Assembly: GCA_023389315.1 (NCBI GenBank)
Contig: JAEWEQ010000044.1
Span: forward strand, 1-22,115
Direction: 5' to 3'
DNA: 22,115 bases
DNA from: Actinomycetes bacterium
GTDB lineage: Bacteria > Actinomycetota > Actinomycetes > Actinomycetales > Actinomycetaceae
Shown here in pieces: positions 7,656 through 14,007 of this stretch. A program made the translations under genes and the position numbers. The notes under the pieces are model-generated. The model was given only the letters and a program-made list of their open reading frames with translations, was not told where the DNA came from and searched no databases. The number at the start of each line of letters is the position of its first letter. Position 1 is the stretch's first letter.

Positions 7656-8871
7656 GGTGGTTACCCTCCGCTTTTTGAACGTTCGTTGCTAACTGTCCGC
7701 ACGCGCCATCAATATCAGATCCACGTGTATCACGAATCGTGGTGGTAATCCCGGATTTTCGCAGCGTTTCCACGAATTCACGCTGCGCCTGCGGGGTTGA
7801 GGCGGTCCAAATTGACCCGGGCGTGGGGTTGAGTGGAATGGGGTTTACGTGCACCCATCCGCGTCCTCGCCGATTAATTTCATCCGCCAGCAGCTGGGCG
7901 CGCCACGCGTGGTCATTCATGTCACGAATCAGGGCGTATTCGATCGACACGCGCCGCCCGGTGGCCCGGAAGTAGGCGCGCGCGGCATCCAGGAGTTCAC
8001 CAACTTTCCAACGCGAGTTAATGGGGATCAACTCATCGCGCAGCTCATCATCGGGCGCATGCAGGGACACCGCCAGCGTAACCGGCAGTCCCAGTTCCGC
8101 CAGCTGGTGGATTTTCGGCACCAGTCCTACGGTGGAGACGGTGATGTTGCGTGCCGACATGCCGAACCCGTGGGGTTGGTCCGCGGTGAGCCGCTCCAAG
8201 GTGGTGCGGATGGCACGGAAGTTCGCCAGCGGCTCCCCCATCCCCATGAAAACGATGTTGGATAAGCGGGTCGGGCCGCCCGCCAGTTCCCCTTCCGCGC
8301 AGGCCCTGGAGGCGGCGCGCACTTGTTCGAGGATTTCCGCGGCCGACAGGTTCCGGGTCAGCCCCATTTGCCCGGTGGCGCAGAACGGGCAGGCCATTCC
8401 GCACCCAGCTTGGGAGGAGATGCACAAGGTGGTGCGGTTCGGATACCGCATGAGGACGGATTCGACGCGCGCCCCGTCGTAGAGTTCCCACAGGTGTTTA
8501 ATGGTGGTGCCCGCGTCGGCGCGTTGACTGGTGACCGGCTTAATCAGTTTCGGCAGCACCGTTTGCGCGACTTTTTCCCTTACCGAGGACGGCAGGTCCG
8601 TCATCGCGTGGGGGTCAGCTTCGTAATGGGTGAAGTAGTGGCGGGCTAGTTGGTCGGCGCGAAACGCTGGCAGGCCAGCTTCTTTCACGAAGCGTTTGCG
8701 TTCTTCCAGGTCCAGGTCGACCAGGTGGGTGGGGGCTTTGCCGCGCCGTTTGGCAGCGAAGGACAGGGTTTTTAGGGGCACGCCGGCGCGCGCCCCTTCG
8801 GGGGCTTGGTCGGTGGGCATCACCTGTCGGCTGGTGACCGGGCGGGCGGCCCGTTTGGGTGTTTTACTCAC
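7648..8871 (-). CDS. rlmN: 23S rRNA (adenine2503-C2)- and tRNA (adenine37-C2)-methyltransferase
   Basis: RlmN is a radical-SAM enzyme that methylates C2 of A2503 in 23S rRNA and of A37 in some tRNAs. The cluster motif is CGMACPFC (Cys157, Cys161, Cys164). GMGEPLANF (210-218) binds the SAM methionine moiety. The conserved C-terminal cysteine is present as Cys391 in GSDIDGACGQL; the partner cysteine that carries the methylene is expected in the same fold. The 407 residues include a basic N-terminal tail of about 45 residues before the usual start of similarity, longer than in E. coli. The GTG start overlaps the cdsA stop as GTGA. Confidence 0.97.
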   Translation of the reverse strand: MSKTPKRAARPVTSRQVMPTDQAPEGARAGVPLKTLSFAAKRRGKAPTHLVDLDLEERKRFVKEAGLPAFRADQLARHYFTHYEADPHAMTDLPSSVREKVAQTVLPKLIKPVTSQRADAGTTIKHLWELYDGARVESVLMRYPNRTTLCISSQAGCGMACPFCATGQMGLTRNLSAAEILEQVRAASRACAEGELAGGPTRLSNIVFMGMGEPLANFRAIRTTLERLTADQPHGFGMSARNITVSTVGLVPKIHQLAELGLPVTLAVSLHAPDDELRDELIPINSRWKVGELLDAARAYFRATGRRVSIEYALIRDMNDHAWRAQLLADEINRRGRGWVHVNPIPLNPTPGSIWTASTPQAQREFVETLRKSGITTTIRDTRGSDIDGACGQLATNVQKAEGNHHE

Positions 8872-9734
8872 GGTAGTGCCACCGCCACAATCAGGTACAT
8901 CATGGGGGCGACCATCAGCAGGGAGTCCATGCGGTCCATGATGCCACCGTGCCCGGGTAGCAGGTTAGACATGTCTTTTAGTCCCACGTCGCGTTTGATG
9001 AGGGATTCAACTAGGTCACCGGTGGTGGCTGCGATGGTGGTCAGGGCCGCGAGGATCAGGCCCCACCACCAGGCTCCTCCCATCCAGATCATGCCGGGGA
9101 TGCCGACCGCTGCGGACAGGGCGTAGGAACCGGCGAATCCTTCCCAGGATTTCTTCGGGGAGATGCGCGGCGCCATGGGGTGTTTGCCCCACATGATGCC
9201 AGCCAGCCATCCGCCCAGGTCGTTGGCCACTGCTAAGGCGATGTAGATAAGTACCGCGACCCAGCCAGCGGTGGTGGATTGCAGTAGCACCACGAAAGCT
9301 GCCAGGCCGGGCACGTACATGAGGGCGAATATGGTGACCATGACGTCTGGCAGCACCTGCATGATGGAGCGGTCCAGTAGTTTCCAAAAGGTCACCGCGG
9401 TTACCGTGAGGGCCAGTGCCGCGAGGATCGCTTCTGACCCCAGGTAGCGGGCACATACCAGCATCCCGATGGCTCCCACCCAGGTGGGGGCGAGGATGAT
9501 TTCACGGTTTTGACGTGCGAATGCGCCAGCTAGTTCCCACAGGGCGACCACCACGAAGGCCACGATCAGCAGGAAGAACGCCAGTGGGGAAAAGATGAGG
9601 GTCCCGACCGCTATGGCCGCTAGGGTAACTCCCACGGCAGTGGCCGCCGGTAGGTTACGTCCTGCCCTACCAGAAGCTGGTAGTTGCTTATGGTTTTGGG
9701 TGGGCCCGGGGTGAAGTATTCTTTTCAGATCCAC
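8868..9734 (-). CDS. cdsA: Phosphatidate cytidylyltransferase (CDP-diacylglycerol synthase)
   Basis: CdsA activates phosphatidic acid with CTP to give CDP-diacylglycerol, the precursor of phosphatidylinositol, phosphatidylglycerol and cardiolipin. The family signature runs from 244 to 270: SLIKRD, then LKDMSNLLPGHGG, then MDRMD, with the metal-binding acidic residues. Several hydrophobic segments (about 30-48, 50-70, 83-97, 101-117, 129-150, 156-180, 203-234 and 270-287) make it a polytopic membrane protein. The 288-residue length is normal. The GTG start at 9734 has AGGA about ten bases upstream. It begins the operon cdsA-rlmN-DivIVA-dxr and follows frr after 65 bases, so it may also be read through from pyrH-frr. 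Confidence 0.95.
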   Translation of the reverse strand: MDLKRILHPGPTQNHKQLPASGRAGRNLPAATAVGVTLAAIAVGTLIFSPLAFFLLIVAFVVVALWELAGAFARQNREIILAPTWVGAIGMLVCARYLGSEAILAALALTVTAVTFWKLLDRSIMQVLPDVMVTIFALMYVPGLAAFVVLLQSTTAGWVAVLIYIALAVANDLGGWLAGIMWGKHPMAPRISPKKSWEGFAGSYALSAAVGIPGMIWMGGAWWWGLILAALTTIAATTGDLVESLIKRDVGLKDMSNLLPGHGGIMDRMDSLLMVAPMMYLIVAVALP

Positions 9735-9766
9735 TCGTCGTTTTCCTGTTGGTTACTAGCTGACGC

Positions 9767-9796
9767 CTGCGCTCACCCACCGGGGTGGGCGGGCAG
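9767..9796 (-). terminator. Imperfect hairpin between frr and cdsA
   Basis: CCCAC/GTGGG and the outer CTGC/GCAG pairs form an interrupted stem in the 65-base frr-cdsA gap. On the minus strand no T run follows. At most it partly separates the two operons. Confidence 0.28.
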
Positions 9797-9799
9797 TTT

Positions 9800-10357
9800 T
9801 CACACCGTCATCAGGTCTTTTTCTTTGTCCGCTAGTTCTTTGTCGATCTTATCCACGTAGGTTTTGGTGAGGGTTTCGAGTTCCTTCTCGCCGCGTTCTA
9901 CCGCGTCTTCACCGTCCTCGCCGTCTTTCTTGATGCGGTCGAGTTCTTCCTTGGCTTTGCGGCGTTCGTTACGAACCGAGATACGACCTTCTTCGGCGCG
10001 CTGACGGGCTTGCTTTACGTAGTCCTTGCGGCGCTCTTCGGTCAGGGCCGGGAGGGTGCAGCGGATGACGTTGCCGTCGTCGGTGGGGTTGATCCCCAGG
10101 TTGGATTCGCGGATGGCGCGGATGATTTCAGCCACGGCGGAGCGGTCGTAGGGGCTGATCAGCACCATGCGGGCTTCAGGGATCTGCAGGGAAGCGAGTT
10201 GTTGCAGCGGGGTGGGCGCTCCGTAGTAGTCCACCAGGATCTGGTTGAACATGTCGGGGTTGGCGCGCCCGGTGCGGATGTTACCGAACTCGCGGCGGGT
10301 GGCTTCCAGGGCTTTTTCCATGCCTTCTTCGGCAGCTAGTAAAGCATCTTCAATCAT
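9800..10357 (-). CDS. frr: Ribosome recycling factor
   Basis: RRF splits the post-termination ribosome together with EF-G. The 185-residue length is the standard one. The start is set by the typical RRF opening MIEDALLAAEEGMEKALEA and by GAGGAG nine bases before this ATG; a longer in-frame extension to 10423 would overlap the end of pyrH and has no family support. The core motifs NIRTGRANPDMF, PYD and LTEERRKDYVKQ are present, followed by a long charged helical hairpin. The acidic segment GEDGEDAVERGE sits where sequence varies in the family. The gene follows pyrH by 13 bases, the usual pyrH-frr pair. Confidence 0.97.
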   Translation of the reverse strand: MIEDALLAAEEGMEKALEATRREFGNIRTGRANPDMFNQILVDYYGAPTPLQQLASLQIPEARMVLISPYDRSAVAEIIRAIRESNLGINPTDDGNVIRCTLPALTEERRKDYVKQARQRAEEGRISVRNERRKAKEELDRIKKDGEDGEDAVERGEKELETLTKTYVDKIDKELADKEKDLMTV

Positions 10358-10370
10358 GGTGTTGTGCTCC

Positions 10371-11114
10371 TCAGCGGTTGTCGTGGTTTGGAGTGGTTGA
10401 TACCAGCGTACCGATCTTCTCACCCAATAGTGCGGCAGTTACGTTGCCAGGCTGATTCATGCCGAATACGCGCATGTCCAGGTCGTTGTCTTGGCACAGG
10501 GAGAAGGCGGCGGCGTCCACTACCCGCAGTCCTTGTGCGAGGGCGTCTTGGTAGGTGACGAAGTCAATGCGTTTGGCGTCGGGGTTGGTGCGCGGGTCGG
10601 CGGTGTAGATCCCGTCGACGCCGTTTTTGCCGACCAGTAGTTCGGAGCAGCGGGTTTCCAGGGCGCGTTGCGCCGATACCGTGTCGGTGGAGAAGTACGG
10701 CAAACCAGCGCCGGCGCCGAATACCACGACGCGACCTTTTTCGAGGTGGCGGATGGCTTTGAGGGGAATGTATGGTTCGGCTACTTGCCGCATGGAGATG
10801 GCTGATTGCACACGGGTGGTGACGCCGGCTTGTTCGAGGAAGTCTTGCAGGGCGAGGGCGTTCATGACGGTTCCCAGCATCCCCATGTAGTCGGCGCGGG
10901 CGCGGTCTAGTCCGTGTTGGGATAGTTCGGCGCCGCGGAAGAAGTTTCCACCACCTACCACCACCGCTACTTGCACGCCTTCGGCGACGGCGGCGGCGAT
11001 TTCTTGAGCTGCGGAGGATACGACTTTGGGGTCAAGTCCGATGCTGCCACCGCCGAATACTTCGCCGGAGAGTTTCAGTAGTACTCGCCGGGTCTGGTTT
11101 GGTTGCTCACCCAT
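10371..11114 (-). CDS. pyrH: UMP kinase
   Basis: PyrH phosphorylates UMP to UDP with ATP in pyrimidine nucleotide synthesis. It is an amino-acid-kinase-fold hexamer, unrelated to eukaryotic UMP kinases. LLKLSGEVFGG (12-22) is the ATP-site loop, VVVGGGNFFRG (51-61) the phosphate-binding strand, and MGMLGTVMNALALQ (77-90) the UMP-side helix. FGAGAGLPYFSTDT (132-145) and KNGVDGIYTADPR (163-175) complete the signature. The length is 247 residues. The ATG at 11114 has GGAGG eight bases upstream. frr follows directly. Before it, a strong hairpin (11153-11185) separates this pair from rpsB-tsf. Confidence 0.97.
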   Translation of the reverse strand: MGEQPNQTRRVLLKLSGEVFGGGSIGLDPKVVSSAAQEIAAAVAEGVQVAVVVGGGNFFRGAELSQHGLDRARADYMGMLGTVMNALALQDFLEQAGVTTRVQSAISMRQVAEPYIPLKAIRHLEKGRVVVFGAGAGLPYFSTDTVSAQRALETRCSELLVGKNGVDGIYTADPRTNPDAKRIDFVTYQDALAQGLRVVDAAAFSLCQDNDLDMRVFGMNQPGNVTAALLGEKIGTLVSTTPNHDNR

Positions 11115-11152
11115 GTTTGGTTCCTCCTGTCGCTGTGGTGGCTAGTTGCGGT

Positions 11153-11185
11153 GTGGCCCCGTCCCTTATTCGGGAACGGGGCCAC
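11153..11185 (-). terminator. Strong hairpin between tsf and pyrH
   Basis: GTGGCCCCGT (11153-11162) and ACGGGGCCAC (11176-11185) pair perfectly, and CCC/GGG extends the stem inside a one-base bulge to a six-base loop. It begins 12 bases after the tsf stop. No T run follows on the minus strand, so it may act as a U-less terminator, a partial attenuator or a 3'-end stabiliser. Confidence 0.65.
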
Positions 11186-11196
11186 ATCGGAAGGTG

Positions 11197-12027
11197 TTAG
11201 GCGCCCACCTGGAAGCGGACGAACTCGGTTACCTTCGCACCGGCTTCTTTGAGTACCGCGCCCACGGTCTTGGACGGGTCACGGGCGAAGTCCTGGTCTA
11301 CCAGGCAGTTGTCCTTGTAGAAAGCTCCCATGCGGCCTTCGACGATCTTGCCGGCGATGTGCTCGGGCTTACCTTCGGAGATGGTGAGCTTGGTGAGGGT
11401 TTCGCGTTCCTTTTCCAGCACGTCGGCGGGAACGGAGTCGCGGTCCAGGTAGTCGGGCTGGAAGGCGGCAACATGCATGGCGACGTCGCGGGCAACTTCA
11501 GCGCCGGCTTTGTCGGTGGCCACGAGGACGCCCACCTGGGCGGGCAGGTCCGCGGAGGTCTGGTGCAGGTACAGGTCGACGGCTTCACCTTCGACGCGCA
11601 CCACGCGGCGCACCATGATCTTTTCCCCGATTACCGCACCCATGTTGTCCACCAGGTCAGAGACGGTGGCGTCTTCAGCGGGAGCGGCCAGCAGGGCGTC
11701 CACGTCGGTGGCGCCTGAGGCGATGGCGGCTTCGAGGACGGTGTTAGCAAAAGCGATGAACTTGTCGTTCTTGGCGACGAAGTCGGTTTCGGAGTTTACT
11801 TCCACCATTACGCCGACGGTTCCGTCCACTACGCGACCGGCAATGAGGCCGGCGGAGGCGGTGCGGCCTTCGCGCTTGGAGAGGGATTTGAGGCCGGACA
11901 GGCGGATGATTTCGATGGCCTTGTCCTTGTCACCGTTGGCTTCGTCGAGGGCTTTCTTGACGTCCATCATGCCCGCGCCGGTTTGTTCGCGCAGGGCCTT
12001 GACGTCGGCGGCAGTGTAGTTCGCCAT
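11197..12027 (-). CDS. tsf: Elongation factor Ts
   Basis: EF-Ts recycles EF-Tu by exchanging GDP for GTP. The N-terminal UBA-like domain is clear (residues 1 to about 45, with ADVKALREQTGAGMMDVKKA). The TDFVAKN motif that inserts into EF-Tu is at 81-87. Two core subdomains and the C-terminal EFVRF end follow. The 276-residue length is normal. The ATG has AAAAGGA seven bases upstream. It follows rpsB by 36 bases, the near-universal rpsB-tsf operon. Confidence 0.98.
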   Translation of the reverse strand: MANYTAADVKALREQTGAGMMDVKKALDEANGDKDKAIEIIRLSGLKSLSKREGRTASAGLIAGRVVDGTVGVMVEVNSETDFVAKNDKFIAFANTVLEAAIASGATDVDALLAAPAEDATVSDLVDNMGAVIGEKIMVRRVVRVEGEAVDLYLHQTSADLPAQVGVLVATDKAGAEVARDVAMHVAAFQPDYLDRDSVPADVLEKERETLTKLTISEGKPEHIAGKIVEGRMGAFYKDNCLVDQDFARDPSKTVGAVLKEAGAKVTEFVRFQVGA

Positions 12028-12063
12028 GTTTGTCCTTTTCTTTTTCGTGGTCTGCGTTTGGTG

Positions 12064-12933
12064 TTACTCGGCGTCAGCCTTGGGCTCTTCAGCCTTGGCT
12101 TCTTCGGTTTCTTCAGCCTTGGGCTCTTCGGCCTTGGCTGCTTCCGCCGGTGCTTCTTCGGCTTCGGTGGTGGTCAGCATTTCGCGTTCCCACTCGGCCA
12201 TGGGTTCGGCGTTTTCTTCTTCACCGGAGCGCTGACGCTTTTCGTTGCGGGCCAGCAGGCCGGCGGCGCAGGCGTCGGCGATCACGCGAGTGAGGATGTC
12301 AACGGAGCGGATGGCGTCGTCGTTACCGGGAACGCCGTAGTCGACCTCGTCGGGGTCACAGTTGGTGTCCAGGATGGCTACTACCGGGATGCCCAGTTTC
12401 TTGGCTTCGGAGATGGCCAGCTGTTCCTTGTTGGTGTCAACGACCCACAGCATGGAGGGGACTTTGTACATGTCGCGGATACCGCCGAGGGAGCGCTGGA
12501 GCTTTTCCATCTCGCGGCGCATCATTAGCAGTTCCTTCTTGGTGTGACCGGAGGAGGCGACGTCGTCGAAGTCGATCTGTTCCAGTTCCTTCATGCGCTG
12601 CAGGCGCTTGGAAACGGTCTGGAAGTTGGTGAGCATACCGCCGAGCCAGCGGTGGTTCACGTAGGGCATGCCCACGCGCTCAGCGTGTTCCTCGATGGAT
12701 TCTTGGGCTTGCTTCTTGGTGCCGACAAACAGGATGTTGCCACCGTGGGCGACGGTTTCCTTCACGAAGTCGAAGGCAATGTCGATGTCTGCGATGGTCT
12801 GCGACAGGTCGATTACGTAGATGCCGTTACGTTCGGTGAGGATGAAGCGCTTCATCTTGGGGTTCCAGCGACGGGTCTGGTGCCCGAAGTGGACGCCGCT
12901 TTCCAGAAGCTGACGCATGGTCACAACTGCCAT
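12064..12933 (-). CDS. rpsB: Small ribosomal subunit protein S2
   Basis: S2 is a protein of the 30S subunit that binds 16S rRNA helices of the body and neighbours S1 where that is present. MRQLLESGVHFGHQTRRWNP (6-25), TERNGIYVIDL and HRWLGGMLTNF identify it. It is longer than E. coli S2 (289 against about 240 residues) because of an acidic tail after about residue 250, rich in Glu, Ala and Lys, in which the block AKAEEPKA recurs after 13 residues. Such tails are common in actinobacterial S2. The ATG has AAAGGA six bases upstream. A 200-base structured leader precedes it, which suggests regulation, since S2 represses its own operon in E. coli. Confidence 0.98.
   Translation of the reverse strand: MAVVTMRQLLESGVHFGHQTRRWNPKMKRFILTERNGIYVIDLSQTIADIDIAFDFVKETVAHGGNILFVGTKKQAQESIEEHAERVGMPYVNHRWLGGMLTNFQTVSKRLQRMKELEQIDFDDVASSGHTKKELLMMRREMEKLQRSLGGIRDMYKVPSMLWVVDTNKEQLAISEAKKLGIPVVAILDTNCDPDEVDYGVPGNDDAIRSVDILTRVIADACAAGLLARNEKRQRSGEEENAEPMAEWEREMLTTTEAEEAPAEAAKAEEPKAEETEEAKAEEPKADAE
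12074..12139 (-). repeat. Imperfect repeat coding the acidic S2 tail
   Basis: Two copies of about 27 bp start at 12074 and 12113, a period of 39 bp (13 codons). Both contain TCAGCCTTGGGCTCTTC on the plus strand and code for the Lys-Ala-Glu-Glu-Pro tail blocks of S2. The arrangement suggests a past in-frame duplication. Confidence 0.75.
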
Positions 12934-13138
12934 GGTTGTTCCTTTCGCGGGGTGCGTTGCACCCGGTTGGGAGCGCGTTGCGCTCAGGTTTCAGTTGTTG
13001 CCTTTCGGCCCTAGCGTCCCAGGGGTGGCCTTCCCCACGAGTGGGGCACTGGTGCTTTCCCTGCCGCGAGGCCACTTCCAACCAGGTTGTCGGTGGGGGC
13101 GGATTGGACGCGCGATAGTCACTTCCCTAAAGAAGTGC
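12934..13138 (-). promoter_or_regulatory. Structured 5' leader of rpsB-tsf
   Basis: About 200 transcribed bases before rpsB contain several hairpins. From the 5' end they are CACTTC/GAAGTG (13120-13137), CCCCA/TGGGG around 13035-13050, a GCC-GAAA-GGC tetraloop near 13001-13010, GAGCGC/GCGCTC (12971-12985) and GGGTGC/GCACCC (12950-12964). The last two are tandem, have the same AAC loop closed by GC pairs, and end just before the RBS AAAGGA. The density of hairpins near the RBS points to translational control. This is inference from sequence, and I know of no described actinobacterial rpsB leader that it matches. Confidence 0.5.
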
Positions 13139-13145
13139 CGCGTCG

Positions 13146-13151
13146 ATTCTA
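13146..13151 (-). promoter_or_regulatory. Likely -10 element of rpsB
   Basis: TAGAAT on the minus strand matches the TATAAT consensus at five of six positions. At a spacing of 17-18 bases only a poor -35 (TTCCCC or TCCCCT) is present. Transcription would start near 13138, just before the first leader hairpin. Confidence 0.5.
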
Positions 13152-13183
13152 CCGGATGGGCGCCCTTTAGGGGAATTGCTAAC

Positions 13184-13192
13184 TTGTCCACA
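13184..13192 (+). promoter_or_regulatory. DnaA box between rpsB and the M23 gene
   Basis: TTGTCCACA is an exact match to the DnaA box form usual in high-GC actinobacteria. It lies about 45-55 bases upstream of the inferred rpsB transcription start and 71 bases before the divergent M23-fold gene. Binding is not shown by sequence alone. Confidence 0.5.
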
Positions 13193-13250
13193 GGGTGCGG
13201 TTTTCCTCACCCGCACGGGGACGTGGCGGCGCTGGTTGGGTGGGCCCGCT

Positions 13251-13256
13251 TAGGGT
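13251..13256 (+). promoter_or_regulatory. Candidate -10 for a leaderless M23-gene transcript
   Basis: TAGGGT fits the actinobacterial TAnnnT form and ends six bases before the ATG at 13263. There is no good Shine-Dalgarno sequence. Together this fits a transcript that begins at or near the start codon. No convincing -35 is visible, which is usual for this promoter type. Confidence 0.4.
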
Positions 13257-13262
13257 GGCGCC

Positions 13263-13826
13263 ATGATTACTTTGGGAACTTTTTCGCCCCGCCCGCGGTG
13301 GCGCCGCGCGGTGGCGTTGGTTTGCATTTCCCTGTCGGTGCTCTGTCCCGCTTCGCTGGCTTTGGCTGGGCCCACCCAGAGTGCTCTGAGCGGCGCTGTG
13401 CCCGCGAACACGTCGGTGCGCAGCGGGTGGCTTGCGCCTTTGGTGGGGCCACTGCGGGTGGGCCGCAAGTTTGATCCACCCCAGTACCGCTGGTTGCCGG
13501 GGCACCGCGGGGTGGATCTGTGTGCCCCGGTGGGTAGCGAGGTTCTTGCTCCACGGCAGGGAGTGGTGGTGTACGCGGCGCGTCTGGCGGACCGCAACGT
13601 GGTGTCGATTGAGCACCGCGATGGGTTGCGCTCTACTTTCGAACCGGTGGCTGCGCGGGTCAGTCGCGGCCAGTCTGTTACAGCGGGCCAGGTGATCGGC
13701 ACTCTGGAAGCCGGCCATGAGGGCGATTGCCTGCATTGGGGCGTTAAACGCGACCGCGACACTTACCTTAATCCGCTCTTGCTACTGTTCGGCCCGGTCC
13801 GCTTGCTGCCGTTGGATGGGGATTAA
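13263..13826 (+). CDS. Secreted M23/LytM-fold protein, probably catalytically altered
   Basis: This 187-residue protein begins with a basic region and a hydrophobic signal segment (about 13-35, RRAVALVCISLSVLCPASLALAG), so it should be exported. The LytM domain fills the rest. It keeps the zinc ligands His81 and Asp85 in GHRGVDL and His158 in CLHWGV. Of the two catalytic histidines of LytM-type hydrolases, the one in HxH is Cys156 here, and the one in the YxHL motif is replaced in STFEPV (Pro128). I recall the same LHWG and TYEPV forms in actinobacterial homologues next to rpsB, for example Rv2891. It is therefore a peptidoglycan-binding or regulatory protein, or a hydrolase of unusual mechanism. 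It is the only plus-strand gene, divergent from rpsB. Confidence 0.88.
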   Translation: MITLGTFSPRPRWRRAVALVCISLSVLCPASLALAGPTQSALSGAVPANTSVRSGWLAPLVGPLRVGRKFDPPQYRWLPGHRGVDLCAPVGSEVLAPRQGVVVYAARLADRNVVSIEHRDGLRSTFEPVAARVSRGQSVTAGQVIGTLEAGHEGDCLHWGVKRDRDTYLNPLLLLFGPVRLLPLDGD

Positions 13827-13858
13827 GGCAGGGGCGCCTGTGCGCGCGGGCGTCATCG

Positions 13859-13938
13859 ATCTTCGCAGCACGCGGGCGGCGCGCAGATCACCGCCGCCCC
13901 GGCTGTTGACCTGGCACGCATCTTCGCAGCACGCGGGC
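13859..13938. repeat. Direct repeat pair between the M23 gene and xerC
   Basis: The 19-mer ATCTTCGCAGCACGCGGGC occurs exactly at 13859-13877 and at 13920-13938, a period of 61 bp. The gap between the two convergent genes (13827-14007) contains no gene that I can see. Confidence 0.85.
13874..13899. terminator. GC-rich hairpin between convergent genes
   Basis: GGGCGGCG (13874-13881) and CGCCGCCC (13892-13899) form a perfect 8-bp stem with a 10-base loop. It lies between the ends of the M23 gene (plus) and xerC (minus) and could end both transcripts. It has no T run. Confidence 0.45.
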
Positions 13939-13984
13939 TCGCTAGTTGCGGGGGGCGGGTGGCATGAAACATCGCTAGTTGCGG
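13939..13984. repeat. Second direct repeat pair downstream of xerC
   Basis: TCGCTAGTTGCGG occurs at 13939-13951 and 13972-13984, a period of 33 bp. The core GCTAGTTGCGG also occurs at 11141-11151, in the tsf-pyrH gap. Confidence 0.75.
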
Positions 13985-14007
13985 CGGGTGCGCGGCTGGA
14001 CGCGTTC

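Noticed and set aside
9848..9856. TTATCCACG inside frr as a fourth DnaA box
   Set aside because: One mismatch at the last base and located within coding sequence explained by the RRF protein.
10358..10423. Upstream extension of frr by 22 codons
   Set aside because: It lies in the end of pyrH, has no similarity to RRF, and the ATG at 10357 has a good RBS and the standard RRF start.
11644..11652. TTGTCCACC inside tsf as a DnaA box
   Set aside because: Mismatch at the last base and fully explained by tsf coding sequence.
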